Shown here piece after piece: positions 1 to 13,679 of a DNA stretch of 64,000 nt (within the stretch, counting starts at the first letter, position 1; the number at the start of each line of letters is the position of its first letter). The notes under the pieces are model-generated. The model worked only from the letters and a program-made list of their open reading frames with translations. It did no database searches and was not told the origin of the DNA. The stretch is from contig JAANYP010002947.1 in assembly GCA_020465985.1 (NCBI GenBank), positions 845,501 through 909,500 on the forward strand, given 5' to 3'. Origin of the DNA: Centrapalus pauciflorus (lineage: Eukaryota; Streptophyta; Magnoliopsida; Asterales; Asteraceae). The translations under genes were made by a program, and so were the position numbers.

Positions 1-1380
1 TAATCCGCGAATTTAAGCTTGATTTACCTCCAATATGAACCCGAGTCAAAAAAAGGAATTTGATGATGATTCCACAGCTTGAAACTCCAATTCAGCTTCT
101 CAATTTCTGATTATGGTTGCTGATTTCACAATACACACACATACACTTTTAGCTCTGGCTTTAGAATGAATCCAAGAAACAAAAGAGGCAACCAATATAT
201 ACGTTTTGAGTTTAACTCGGTCTGACACCCAATATCCGATCCCAATACTCCAAAATACAAATTTATATCCCCGGGTCCCAAATTAAATAATTAATCCAAT
301 GAAATAATCTCACGTACCTATCTCAAAGTCGGGATGTTACATAATATTCAGATTGCATAAATATATAACATATCTAGTAACAGGATTAGGATGTAGTTTA
401 CACTTTGACAATGAATAAAATATAATATAGATTAATACGATTGACTTTTGTTATATTATAAGGAAATCAACAATAAATAAAATTTTATTCAACTCAATCA
501 GCTAAAATTGTTAAGTGTTTATATCAATAGATGACAATCAACTTTTCCGTTTCTCTTGTTTAGATGATTGTATTGCGTTTCATATCGATTATATTGTTGT
601 ACTCTTAAAACTCAGTCCAAATAAATAATAATGGTAGTTAAAGTAGAAATATTCAAAACACAACAAATCCAAACTAACCATGTGTTTGTTGTAATTATAA
701 ATAGAAACATTGCACGTAATTATGAATAGAAACATTGAACTGTCTATAACGATGCAATTCTTAATTAAGAAACAAACTTAAGAGATTGAATCTGATCCTA
801 AAGTCATTTTTGGTGATGGTGTTTAGTGATCCACAAAAGGATATGGTTCACTTAAATGTGACAATAGAAAAACATAAATAAATTTATTTGTACATGCATA
901 CATGTAACACTTTGGGAGGTGTTATAAAACTACTGAAAGAATATTATTTCTAGAAATACTTCACAAATGCTTTCTTGCTACTAATTCTTCGTATCGTGTT
1001 AAATTATTGAGGTAATGAAAGATTTAAAGTGAAATAGAAATTAATTTGGTACTGAAATTGAAGTAGAAACTATAAAGTGAACACACCATTAAATACAACA
1101 TTTCTAATGGCGGATGACGATACATGTTAGTAGAAGTGATATCATCTTAAAGTTAATTAGTCACGTAGTTTTGTATTATAAGTTGAATAGAATCAATGAT
1201 ATCAACAATTCAAGCAAAAAAAAGATGTTGATGTATACACAACTTTTGTTAAAACCATTCACTTCAAGACATCATTATTTCTGTTATTAATATTATAATT
1301 CTTTAAAAAAAAAAAAAGGAATCACACATAGATGGTGTAGTATTCGCCATTGCACGATGATTGGAGAAAGCAAAGGAAAG

Positions 1381-1448
<68 letters not shown>

Positions 1449-1563
1449 TTAAGAAGACATCCATCCACATATGTTCAATTAAATTATATATACATACAAT
1501 TATACAAAAACTCAACCACAACCACCAGACCCCAAACATAACCAACTAATTAACCATCTCGAT
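1..1563. other. AT-rich flank beyond the CAMTA4 stop codon
   Basis: No coding exon, RNA gene or transposon with clear ends can be supported here. The only distinct structure is the (CT)n tract at 1383-1444. The last bases probably belong to the 3' UTR of the minus-strand CAMTA4 gene, whose stop codon is at 1564-1566. The open frames over the CT tract are low-complexity Arg-Glu or Ser-Leu runs and are not genes. Confidence 0.6.
1383..1444. repeat. (CT)n microsatellite
   Basis: About 31 uninterrupted CT units lie about 120 bp beyond the CAMTA4 stop codon, so they are probably at or near the end of its transcript. Likely length-polymorphic. Confidence 0.95.
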
Positions 1564-4500
1564 CTATTCTTCGTACAATTCATTAGTCTCCAGGACCATG
1601 CCTTGAGACGCTGTGGCTTCCAAACCTCCTCGTTCCGCCTGCAAAAGTTGCTCATTTTTGTAAACTTGACCCTTGATTCCACACTCAAATGGTGCTTGCT
1701 GCCCATGTGTTATGCTCTACTTGTCAACCAAGTTTGTACATGTGTGTGCGTGTGTTGAATATAAGGATAGTCAGGTACCAACTCATTTAATTATATTAGT
1801 TTTCATTTAATAATCTAACCCGTTATAAAGAAATTAGATGAGTTAATTGAAAAAAATTATATTAGGAAAAACATACGGAAAAATAAATTTTGGAGAGCCG
1901 AGGGAGGCAGGGAGCGACACGTGGCATGAGTTAATTTGTTTTCTTAGTAGTATATATAGACTGGTTTTAAAAAATTTAAAAACGCTAAAATTAATTACTA
2001 CATTTAACAAAGCCAATTTAATTTAATTACTTCAAAATTTAACCTAAAATGATTTATTGTAAATTATTTATATAATTTAATAATTTATTTACTAAGTAAT
2101 TTACCCATATTAAACATGTTTTAATCTTAATTTTTTATATATGATAACAAAAAGAATATAAAAACATTCATATTTTATATAGTTTTAATAACTTTTTATT
2201 TCAATTCAATATTAAAACCTTCATTATTTTTTATTTTTATAAAAATACTTTATATTTATACATTATAAAAATAAGTATTTATTAACTATACCCATGTAAT
2301 ACATGAGTTATAATTAGAATATAGAAAATATCATATTTTTTATAGTTTTAACAATTTTTATTTAAATTTAATATCAATACTTTATTATTTTTATTCTTTT
2401 AATAATGTATTATCAAAAATAATTATACCCATATAATACATAGGTTAATAAACTAGCTATATCTCACCCCCTCCCCCCGCCCCTTCCCTCACAAAATAAA
2501 AAAAAAAGGAATTAAAAAAAAAAACCCCAACCACCCAACATTACATAACATATTATAAAATTTGTGTCAGCTATTATGAATAAATCCTTTGTAGATTTTC
2601 TAGCTCGACTGCCAATCCCTCCCCTCCCGTAAAATAATCATAATAAGACCTTTCGTGGATGTCGTGCCAATCATACAAGATGTTATGAAGTGAAGAAACA
2701 TAGATTGATGCGAGTAAAATGAAGGTTGCTGACCTTGGCTTGCTGATATTTTTGAAGCATGCGATGGTACTGCTGCCTTGCCTGTTGTGAATTCACCATA
2801 GAGAGCACCCTGGAGACGGCTTCACTTAGAGCAACATCCACTTTCTGCTTTCGATATACCTTCACAATGTCCTCATCCCCATTTTCATCAATGGAATCCA
2901 AATGGAATCCTCGTAAACCAACTCCCTTCCGGTGCCATCTCAATATGAGTTTTTCAACAACGCTAACAGCCCAACAGATAGTTTCATAGTTTTTCCTTGC
3001 CTGATAACCTCTTACATGAGCCTGCCAATGAGGCAAAACCAAGAAAAATGACCAACAGATATAATGAGCATACAATCCCTTACCACCGATAGATTTTCTT
3101 TGTATTTCCCTGGTTGTTTTTTTATAGATAAGCCATTATAGAGGGATATTTCTAAATTTGGAGTGTGATTTTGGAGTGTGGGTGGGGAGAGAACCTGTAT
3201 CTTTACTACTTTCTGGCGAAGTGCAAGAAAATCCTTGCGACCTTTCCAACCTCGATACTTCTTCTGGATAGATAAGGCTGCATTATGACCATGTGGATTT
3301 CCAAAAGCTGAAGATCCTCCAATGTCACTCGGAAGGATACCATACTCATCTCCATTAACAGATGCAGCAGCTTCCTTCTGTTTCCTCTTCTTGAAAGAAT
3401 GTGCCCTGAAAGCAGCCTGTATACGCGAAGCAGCTTGAGCTGCATTCCTCACAGCAGCTAGGGTGTACTTGAGAGACAGGTGATCCTCATTTATAAGATT
3501 TTGGTCTGAGATGCTATTTACCGTTCTTTCGGCTTCAACATCAGCAGAACATTTAGATAGTTCACTTTCTTGCAGCGTGAGGGATGAAAGATGGCTAGTT
3601 AGTGCCACCTCCGACAGATATCCAGCAAGCCCATTGTGTCCATATGTGGCAGCTACAGATGCTGGTGTTTTTCCAGTTGGATCTTGTTGACAGGGATCTG
3701 TAACTGCTCCCGCATATGCACCAGAAGCTAGGAGTTCAGCTACCATTTTTTCCCTGTTATCATAGGAAGAGAGGTCAACACAAGAGACACTGATATGCAC
3801 ACACACAGCCACTAAAACATTGAGACAGGGAGATGACAATTCTGACCCATTTGCATAAAATAGGTCACGTTTAGGATTATATTTTATCTCCAATGGATAA
3901 AATTTAAAAACTTGGCTATAAATGTAACAAGTCAAACGGGTTGAAGGTCACTCAAAGTGGATTTAAATGCTTACTATCTCCTACATCGCTTCATTAAAAA
4001 AAAAATGGCTATAATTTTGATAGGGTGTTGTGTTATTCATATTTATTGCAATAATCTTGTATAAAAAATAAGAAAAGAAACGAACAAAAAAAGTGTGGCC
4101 AGCCAATGCAGTGGACTCGTATTTAAAAAAAATTTCCATTTGTGTTGAGACACGGAATAGTAAACAGTTACTACCCACACATCAACATGCAGAAAAGAGA
4201 ACATGGTGTTTACGTGGTCCGGTCAAAGAATGACTTATGTCCACGACCGCACTAGTGAGTTACTTTAATTAATTCTGGAGTGTAGGGTTGTTATAGGGAC
4301 GACATAAACGGAAAAGAGACTAAAAAACCCTAATGGAAGGGGGTGGTTCTTAGATGTCCTAATGGCGCCGGCAAATAGTTCCTAGGTCACAATCAATATC
4401 CACAACTGAACAATGTGACCCAAACATCTTTTAATGTTACCCAACCCACCCGATCCATCCATTATGCCACCTCTATTGACTATATGCAGTCCATTATACT

Positions 4501-7500
4501 TTAATATATCGACCCAAGTAACAGACAATACTCATCAACAAGACTAACATAACTTAAAAACCCTAACATCAGAAGGTTTGCAAATATCATAATCTACAAA
4601 TACAAATAAATAAGTAACTATGTGCCACTTGTCATTCCCTAAGAGATGCACTTGTCATCTTCTACACTTGACATTTGTCAATTTGCCAATTATCCAATTT
4701 ATAACAACCTTCTAATTTGAACATTTCAAAATGCAAATTTTAAATCTATCAAAATTTGAATGTTTGAAAATTTAAATTTGAACTTAAATTTGTATATTTT
4801 ATTATTATTATTATCATCTATATTATAATTTTAATACTTTAATTTATTATTATTATTATTATTATTATAAAAGTTTAAATATAAGCCATGTACATGGGTA
4901 ATAGACTAGTGTACTACAACTAGAAAAAGATCTAGGGAATTAAAACATGAGTGTCTTGATGTAACAGAGAGAACTCACATTATCCATGTTAACAGTTCAT
5001 GTGACCCAATAACTATGGACAAAGATTAAAAGAAACGATAACAAAGTCACTTTAATTAGTATCTGACCAATCATTGACCTAAGTTACCAACTAGCAATCA
5101 TGTGTAGTCGGCCAACAGGCTCTTTTCCTTATTTAGCGAAGAATGCATATGATTTCACAGTGAAATAGATGTTCTATTTCCATTTTGTTCTCCCTCTTTG
5201 GAAATGTAATCTAAATTAAAAATTTTTAGAGATATTCATCATAAAATGTAGAATTTGCTTTATCTGACAATCATTTGATCATCATATCAAGGAATAAAGG
5301 TAAGCCATAAATACAATACCTTCCAAAACGTGCAGCCCAATGAAGAGCAGTCCAGCCATTAACGTCGCGGAAATTAATGCCCACTCCAGATTTAAGCATA
5401 GGGGTCAAGGCCCATTCAAAGCCCAATCCAGAAACCATATGTATTATCCCTTGTTCTCTTCTGGACAATGCAGGAAGAGTATTTTTATCCTGCAATCTAG
5501 ACGACAACCACTGTTGCAACTTGTCTTTCAGAAGTTCTTCCAGGAGCCAATCTGTTGCTCTAGGTGATGCTAGATTGCCATCTAAAACAGCCTCAATGAC
5601 TTGAGCCCATGAATCTTCACCAGCCATTGAACTTTCCAGGATATCAGTTTCAGTATTTTTTCTATTTTGCCCAACTTTATCAGACAGCAGTGTTTGCACA
5701 AATCTGACAAGTAATAACATTTCCTCAGAGCTCCTATTTGATTCATTGTCTGTTAAGTTAGTATGCACGTGCATGCTTGGCTTATTACGATACTCAAAGT
5801 CCCTGACCTCACTACAAGCCTCCCGATTGCCAGAGGTAATACAAATAGTAACTTTTCCAGGCAAAAGAGGTGGAGCCTGGCAACAGATGACTCCCTCCTG
5901 AATAATCTCAACAGGAACTTCAGTATCACCAAACATACAAATCCATTCACAATTCGATGGATCGCATGTAAAAGTCCCAACAATGAGTACCTGCAGAAAG
6001 TTATATCCAAATGGTCAAGAGACTCGAGAAGTTTCAAGTGAGCACCATACTGATTTCCAATATTTGAAGAAACTTCAATCCGGTGCATTCCTTATCCATG
6101 CTGACAACTCTAATTGCATGAATGAAGGTTATGATTACCATGAAGAAGGAACACTTGTGAGAACTATTGGAACAAATAGTATTTTGACACGTAAGCCATA
6201 TTATAGTTTCATTAGTTTGTAACAACCACTTTCCATGTTTCCTTATTTTAACCCTGGCTGTTGCAAATATAATAACTTTGATGGCTATATTACAAAACCA
6301 ATTCTTTAATGATTTTAGCAAAAACTACACAAACAAATAATACGTAAACATGAAGGATAATCTAAGTAAAACTCTGAGCCACCATAAGGATCTAACACAA
6401 CTCAAGAAGATTTTCTTATACAACTCCAATGATTACCTTTGTTGACTCTGTCGTATAACCCCATTCTGGGGATATTTCACGAATAGTAAATTTCTGCTCT
6501 TGTGCAATGGTTAAACTTGAATATGATGCGATTGGTGTTTTAATCTGTCCTTGGTCAAATAATGCCGAGTACAAGTCTGCATCACTTTGATACATATTTC
6601 TTGCAGGGATATATGCAGAAAATGTCGAATCTTCGAGTTCTTGTGATAGCAATATGGATGCTGGAAATACAATATAGTTGTCAGAGGTTTCATTATTTCA
6701 GGTACACAGCAAAATGCCAGGCTAATTCAAGTTTTGGCAAGTCATGCTAAATATAAAAAATCATTAGCCAGGCCTGAATCTTTATTGGGTTTCACTTCTC
6801 AACGTCGAGCTCTGCTCAAGTTTTGTATGGTTCAAGCCGAGCTGTAGGTTTCAAGTTCAATTTAGAATATTGTAAGGGCCAATAATTTCAGTTTTATCTC
6901 CATTTCTATAAACAGGTCATTTATCGAGTCAAAATGAACCATGTAGGTGTAGCAGAACCCAGCTTGTTTAATTTCATGGAAAGGATACACCAAACAAATA
7001 CCAAATTAAGTACTTTCATGGTTCAAGAGGGATTCAACAAGGCATGAGCCCATTAGCACTGACTTATATACAGCCCTTAGTTCCATGGTTTCGTAAGGCT
7101 GGTCTAACATTCCCCAAGAAACACTAAACTTACAGTCGTTACTTGCATCAGTATCTCCAGAATGGTACTTCCCTTGCTCTTCCAGTATATTTCTTGATTG
7201 AGGCAAAAACACTTCCTGCTTGAAGAACAACATAATGTTGAAAGATACTCAAATAAGAGGAATTAGAACTGTAAAAATAATGAGCAAGGATATTAGAAGG
7301 AATGAAGGATTAGCCAATAAATAACATGACAGAGAGAGGTTTGAACTTTTTAAATGCTTCTCTACACGTGTCTTCAACTGCTCTTTGACATGCAGATGCA
7401 ACCATCAATAAACCATGTGGCCTCATATTGCAAGAAAAGAACAGTAACCAACTGAAGCAGAAAAATAGAGGCTGCTTTCCAAAGTAGACAATTAAAAATA

Positions 7501-10500
7501 AACTTACATTCTTATATGATGGGTATGCATAATTCTCTAGGGAACTCGCGCATGCTGCATTCCCATCAAATTTTAGCATATCCTTCCAATTTAAAGTTTG
7601 TTGGCTTGGGATAGTATATTCATCCGTGGGTTGTTGCTGATACTGGTGCATTCCCACATAGTCAGTTGCACAATTCATTGATGTGCTTAATTGCTCTTGA
7701 GCTTTATCTGGAATTATTATGGTTGACATAGCAAAGAGGAGGATGTAATAACAAAAGATTCATATTCACGTAGGTGGTGGAAACCATAGGTGGTAAATAG
7801 ATGTGTTCCTCATGCTCTACATGATTGTTTTAATCTTCCAGAAAGCTTCAACTGCGATGAAATAGCTTTCTTATTGTACTGAACCTTTTAGTAGGATGCA
7901 ATGCTAGGTTCAGCTAACGACATAGAAAGTGCATAACCTGATTGATTGATATCTTTATGTGTGGATCAAATAGATGTTGTAATATGTGAAAACTCCATGA
8001 CGCATTGAGTTTAAAGTTTATACAACGACTGACATATGGTCATATGGAAGACGTACTGAACAACCAAATGAAGTGCATGACCCACACCACAGCTTTAGAA
8101 AATTAGCTTTATAATTTACATAACGAAATCACTGATCATATGATATATCCACATGCTTTGATGATTATGAGCAACACAAAGGGGAGAAAAACCTGGATAA
8201 TGTAGAGACACATAATTGTCCGAACCATGTTGCAACCCTTCAGATCCATTATAACTTTGCTCATTAATTTTGAATCCTAATTCACTTGGATACCCGTTCT
8301 CACTATAGAATGTGCCAATATCTTTCAAGTGGTCCAAACTCAACTGCTCCTCAATCTTTCTCAATGCCTTATCAATCTGGATATCAGGTGAACCATCAAT
8401 AACCTCATTTCTTTCTGTTAGATTCAAGTGACTTGCACCATTGGAGTTGATTACATCTGCTCTAACTTCTTCAGAATTGGGATCAGACGTGCTGTTGTAA
8501 GGTTCACCAAATTCACTAGCAGCAGCAGCCAAAGTAAGCTGACTTGTGTAGGAGTTGGAACCCTGAATGATATTAGACGATCCCAAAATCAACGTCGAAA
8601 TAGGTCCAGCACTATGCTTTCCCTGCAAAATATGAATGCTACTGGCATCTAATAGAAGTTCAAAATAAGTAACCTCAACACTACCATTATCTTCTGTTTT
8701 AAGATCAATCATAAGTTCATAACAAACAACCAATAGGGGAAGAATTTTTTACTCAAAATATCATAGATAATTAGATACGAGACAGATAGAAAACAAGACG
8801 TTTATAATCTTGTTTTTAAAAGGAACCTTGAGGGACTAGCCTTAGCACATCAAGTAGATACTAGATAGAGCCTCAGAAATGTTCACATGACGCACCGATG
8901 TGCATGCGATGCTAGCATCAGTGCATCTGTAGATCTGGACTTTTTCAGGACCCAAAAAAATGAAGTGGGCTATCTATTGTTTATCTTATCTTTGTCATTA
9001 CTTTTTGATATCGTCATTTTTGTATTCCTACTTAGTATCATACATTTTACTTGAGTTTCATGATTTGTCGAATGCGAATAGCGAACAATGATGCTCGCTT
9101 GTTTTTTTACTACTACTTTTGGTATGATAGAGAAAAATTTTTTTGTGTTTATGTGATTACAAGGTATAAAACATGATGCACAAGTAATTTATATGCATTT
9201 TCCAAAAATAGTGTGATGTGGCTCACGCCTCAGAGCGCCTTCGCAAGTTTATAATCTTGGTGAAATGTTCATCAAGCTAAAATGAATTGAAAGAACACAG
9301 CAACCTGAATAAATGTTCATTTGCTGTTTTGTAAAAGAAAGAAAATAAAAGATAGCTATGAAGAAGACTATTGACTACATGCATGGAACATGTTGTCTCA
9401 GGCTACACAAGTTTGTATTGGTTTGCTTAAGTCCATCAGATTATCATGCTACTATGTACTAGGTACATTCAAGTCAATAATCCGGTATGGAACTCATTAT
9501 TAATCTGAACAAAAGTGTATAAACATGCAAATCGACTGAAATACATAAATTTCATTTGATGGCATATATAAGAATAGGAGTTGATAACTAGGGAATTTCA
9601 ATTGTTGGAACTTTCACTTTTTGTCAAGTCCATAAGACTTACTATGGTTATATCTCTGTAATGAACAAGTACAATATGCTCCATTGCCCTGCCACCAAAA
9701 AGAACAAAAGTTAAGTCTACCGAAATTGGGCATCGATAAATATGTATGTCAGTTTAAATAGAACTTTGAAGGCCAGCTGGTTTTTATGATCAATGTGTCA
9801 GCTATAAAGTTGCCAAAAGCATATGTCACGAATAGATGAAATATACTTACAAATCCAACATCCAATAACAACGCCTCTGAAAATTTGGGTTTTGCTCACC
9901 ATGTGCATAGTAACAATTTAAAGCTTCAACATTTCCAACCTATACAAAAGGATTGAAACATGGGAAAACCATGGAAGTTGATCCTCAATTAAAGATAAAT
10001 GCAGTGGCTATGGCATAGGGAAATAGAGGGAAGGATGCAGCTGTTTAACCATTGATTTTTTATTTTCTCCCATGAGTTGCACATATGATGGATTACTGGT
10101 TACATCAATAGTAGGTCTGATAATAAAACATCATGGGGAATACTTTTATGTATATGACTTCATGTATCACGGTGCATGACACCTAATGTTTGTGAAAACA
10201 ATTATTAGGGTAGCTGTTAATGTACAAAGTTCATTGAAATGGATGGGCCTCCTGAGCATGGAGGTCGTATGCTGACTTAGAATACCTGTGGTACCTGCCA
10301 CAGGCAAAGTAGACCTGATTGCACCAAGATTTTTAATTCTTTACTCTGGACATGATATGTCAAGAAAACTTCAACTGATCTACTCCTAAGCACAAGATCA
10401 TAATCAAAAGAACAAATGGGAAAACCTTTAAACGTTCATGTGCTTCCCCAACATTTTTTCCATCCTTCTTTCTTCGCCAACTATGACCATCCTTACGAAA

Positions 10501-11611
10501 AAAACGAAGGACCCTCTTGTTAAAAAGAAACAAAGAGCCACCTGTGGAAGAATTTTACAACATAACAGAAATATCAGCCAATATACTGTAACATATACAC
10601 ATTTTCTCTATGAAACAAACACAGAACAACAAAGGCAGAAATATCACTGGGTGGCTTTTGAGGGGGCTCATGGTTAAGCTGGTTTTCCTCATAATTCTGA
10701 AGTATAAAAAGCACCTCTCCTGGTCTTAGCCACCGGGATTGTGCTTCTTGAACTAGATCCCTGATGTTATACCCTGAGAAATGAAAAACAGCAAAATAAT
10801 AATAACAGTAAGGGAAGAAAATAAGAAGGCAGCTGTTAACTAGATAGTCAATATATGTAGTCTATCATGGGTCATGACTATGACTAGAACTAATAATTAA
10901 CATTAACAGCAATATGAAGGCCGTATCATGGCAATATCCATGCTATTCACATGACAATGAATGCACACGATATTACACATAAGGGTTAACATCCTTATAA
11001 CACTTTGCAGGATTTAAATCTAGTCCCCTTTTTTCCGCCAGGTAATAACAAATAAAGTTAGGGCAAAGTGAAGTAATCTGATAACCTAAATCTCGTCTCT
11101 TAATCATTGTTGATGCTATTTACTTTCAACTTCATCGTAACTCATTTACCCATTGTCTTTGGTTACCAACCACAGTTATCACAAATATAGCTATCAAGGT
11201 CCTGCAACAACACCACAAGTGCTGATATTTTTCAAAACGAAGAAACATTGCTTATTGGATTAGTTGATATGAGCAAGTTATTAGCCTAAAATTTCAATAA
11301 AATGCGATTAAGCACAAGCCAATCATGATGCTAATTGCAGCAGATAATGTTTAATTGTCAATAATATTTATTGTTGGCAGCTTGTTGATTATTGATACAG
11401 AATCATGGTAACAACATAGTTTCTAATTGTAAAAGTAAGCCATCAATGAAGTAAAATGCAAGTAATCGCATAAAAATTTTAAATTAGTCGTCCATACAAA
11501 TCGCATGGATAAAACCTAAAAAACAACGAGAACAAAGGATATTCGAGAAATACGAATATTCAATCAACTGTAATAAGGTCAAAAATACAGGAACGCACCT
11601 GACATCATCAT
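1564..11611 (-). CDS. CAMTA4: Calmodulin-binding transcription activator, CAMTA4-like
   Basis: Encodes a calcium/calmodulin-responsive nuclear transcription factor of 972 aa (Arabidopsis CAMTA4 is about 1,016). Coding exons in transcript order: 11611-11599, 10773-10648, 10541-10426, 9939-9851, 9688-9643, 8622-8193, 7707-7508, 7215-7134, 6660-6437, 5990-5320, 3753-3195, 3021-2734, 1638-1564. All junctions are GT-AG and every phase closes. Domains seen: CG-1 DNA-binding domain, residues 5-130 (EAQSRWLRPGEVLFILQN, FRKDGHSWRRKKDGK, CYYAHGEQNPNFQRRCYWML); TIG/IPT, about 424-510 (FTIREISPEWGYTTESTK); ankyrin repeats, about 620-724 (NGWTALHWAARFG, GHNGLAGYLSEVAL); three IQ motifs at about 774, 825 and 848 (RIQAAFRAH, SIQKKYRGW, KIQAHVRGY); calmodulin-binding helix, about 868-891 (CWAVSVVEKLILRWHRKG). 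The CG-1 wording (EVLFILQN) and the tail favour CAMTA4 over CAMTA1-3; this is my recognition, not a tree. The first coding exon has only 13 bases (three ATGs in a row, then TCAG). The C-terminus is shorter than in Arabidopsis. Confidence 0.95.
1639..2733 (-). other. CAMTA4 intron 12, AT-rich, with a Helitron-like end
   Basis: A 1.1-kb intron separates the last 75-bp coding exon (25 codons including the stop) from the exon with the calmodulin-binding helix. It is very AT-rich. A motif like a Helitron 3' end on the plus strand (ACCCATATAATACATAGGT then AATAAACTAG) ends at 2456, but the next base is C instead of T, so it looks decayed. Confidence 0.5.
3820..3960. mobile_element. Fragment of a dispersed hAT-like repeat in CAMTA4 intron 10
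   Basis: The segment around 3889-3925 (TCTCCAATGG, then AAAATTTAAAAACTTGGCT) resembles 31275-31310 in G6PDH intron 2 (TCTCCAATGGGTCAAAATT, AAAAACTTAGTTGAAA). Both look like internal parts of the same non-autonomous element. No terminal repeats or target duplication could be fixed here. Confidence 0.4.
4725..4909 (+). mobile_element. Helitron-type 3' end in CAMTA4 intron 10
   Basis: The sequence ends in CCATGTACATGG (a perfect hairpin-like palindrome), then GTAATAGACTAG at 4906-4909 followed by T. A short hairpin about 10 bases before a CTAG that abuts T is how plant Helitrons usually finish. An (ATT)n tract lies just before it at 4801-4868. The matching 5' end was not located, so the start given is approximate. 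Confidence 0.45.
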
Positions 11612-13253
11612 TCGTATATTCAACACAAAGGTGACTGAAGGACGGAAGGAGTAAGAGCTTCTAATTCATCACGCAAGATAACGAGAAAGTGTGAAATCCA
11701 GCGGAATAAGATCAAAACTCTGCCAGAGAATATAAGATCAATCGATAACGACGGCCGTTGAAATCGCATACATTTTGTTGACTAAAGGAGTCGTCGGTAG
11801 GTGTTACACAGTCCACACTTTACCCTTCTGTCATCACAATCATTTCACCTTCCATCACACCGTTCACACTCGATAACAGTTCACAATTTTTCCAATTAAA
11901 TTAAACATAACTGCAAAATATAATTAAATTAAACATAACTAACTTAAACAAAACTAATAAAAATAATTAATATCTTCATCTTAATTCTTCGTCAAACTCT
12001 CAACCATATTTTTCAACTAATTTTCGTTTCATTCTGATAATTATTCGTTGTTACCCACCGGTTAGATGATCCTACGGTACAAAAAATGAAGCGGTGTATT
12101 TGTCTTCCTTTTTTTGACCTTTTCATTTCGATTTATTATGATCGCTTTCTATCGAACGTTTTATAAGTTGCATTTAAATCATCATACCGTTCATTAATGA
12201 ACTGTATCAAGCCGGTTGATTGTAACTTTCTAAAGATTGTTGTCTTCCTTTATTTCGCCATAGAAGAAAGTGTCAATCTCTTCTTTAGTTACGTTTGGTA
12301 TGTCCTTGTTGAGGTCGGCGGGTGCATGACCATCGGAGCCAGACGTGTACGTGTTCAACGCCAATGTCATCATTTGTTTACGAAGGATCCGAATAATTCA
12401 TTTTGTACAGCTAGGGGTAAGCAAATGTACATGTTATCCCAACCAATACCGATTTATGTACTCGTTATGAGATTCAGTTTTGGTATTCTTTGATTTTGGT
12501 TTTTGAGATTTTCGGTTCGATCTGGTACCAATACCAGGGGTGAGCAATGTATTATTTTTTATGAATCGAACCGGCACTGGTACCATAGAAATATCGATTG
12601 ATGTATTTGACAGGGGATTCGATGTTGGTTTTCTTTGATTTCGGTTTTCAAGATTTTAGGTTCATTAAAATACGGTTATAAAAAGGCAATTTTTTACATC
12701 TCCCTCCACTTAGCGTTGATTTGGTCGAACATATGGTTGCCGCCTCATTGCATGATCGCGTGGAAGTGGACCAATATGCAAGAGTAAAAAAGCTAACTTT
12801 TTTTTACTATCGCCGACTACATTATCAGTAGAAATAGTGAGATATGATTGTGCTAGTGCAAATTCCTCTTCTTGTTCCCATCATTTGTTTTGCCTAAAAA
12901 TCAACTTAATGCATTCAAATTCAATGTTTAACACGTGACATTCATATTTTCTTACTCCTCATATTATGCTTTGATTTTGTCACATGTCTCAATCATATTA
13001 TTATGTTGATTTTTAGACATGTTTTTTTAAGGTTTTATCAATCATTCCTCCTTAAAAAAATACTTTGGTTGAGAAAGGCATTGCCTTGCATACATCCCTC
13101 TGACCTAGATGTGGCGAGGCTATTGAATCAATGGAGCACTGTTTTCCGTGACTATTTGGAAAGTAAAAAGATCTAGAAGTATATCTTATCATTATTCCTA
13201 TAACTAACATTAATGATAGTGAAACGAATCGTTTTGATCATTTCACCAATTTT
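11612..13253. other. CAMTA4 upstream region and truncated hAT-like sequence
   Basis: The first few hundred bases should contain the CAMTA4 5' UTR and promoter, reading leftwards from here. No TATA box could be chosen with confidence. From 12413 a hAT-like left end (TAGGGGTAAGCAAATG) begins a stretch rich in TTTGATTTTGGTTTTTGAGA-type words, and a second related end (CAGGGGTGAGCAATG) is at 12535. No matching right end was found, so these look truncated or nested. The 98-codon open frame in this stretch has no family resemblance. Confidence 0.45.
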
Positions 13254-13412
13254 CATTATTTACAAAATAGCCCCTGTAGTTTGTATTAAATTTTAGATTT
13301 GGTCCCTAAATTTTCAATTTTCCAAAATTAATTATTATTATCAAGGTTTACATTTATTATTGTTCCTTATCTATTAACTTTAGTTAAAGTACTCATTTTG
13401 TCAGTGTTTATA
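13254..13412. mobile_element. Decayed Mutator-like end broken by a later hAT-type insertion
   Basis: This stretch contains words like those at the ends of the 17658-19211 element (GCCCCTGTAGTTTGTATT, GATTTGGTCCCTAAATTTTC, ATCTATTAACTTT). It stops where the hAT-type element at 13421 begins, so the hAT insertion is the younger event. Confidence 0.4.
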
Positions 13413-13420
13413 TTTATGAC

Positions 13421-13596
13421 TAGGGATGTAAATGGTTCCGGAACCGGACCGAAGCGACCCGGAACCGATTTAACCGAAACCGAAAATTGAATATTATAAG
13501 AACCGATAACCGAACCAACAATTGTAATGCGGTTCCGGCTCCAGTTCGGTTATGGTACGGATATTTCCGGTACGGAACCGATTAGAACCAAAAATT

Positions 13597-13679
<83 letters not shown>

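Noticed and set aside
1303..1549. Open frames over the CT tract giving Arg-Glu or Ser-Leu runs
   Set aside because: Microsatellite artefacts.
3012..3194. Extension of the CAMTA4 IQ-domain frame past residue 852 without splicing
   Set aside because: A GT donor after KVVKIQ and an AG acceptor before AHVRGYQ restore the standard IQ and calmodulin-binding order, so the read-through is intron.
12197..12493. 98-codon open frame upstream of CAMTA4
   Set aside because: No recognisable domain, and it runs into hAT-like repeat sequence.
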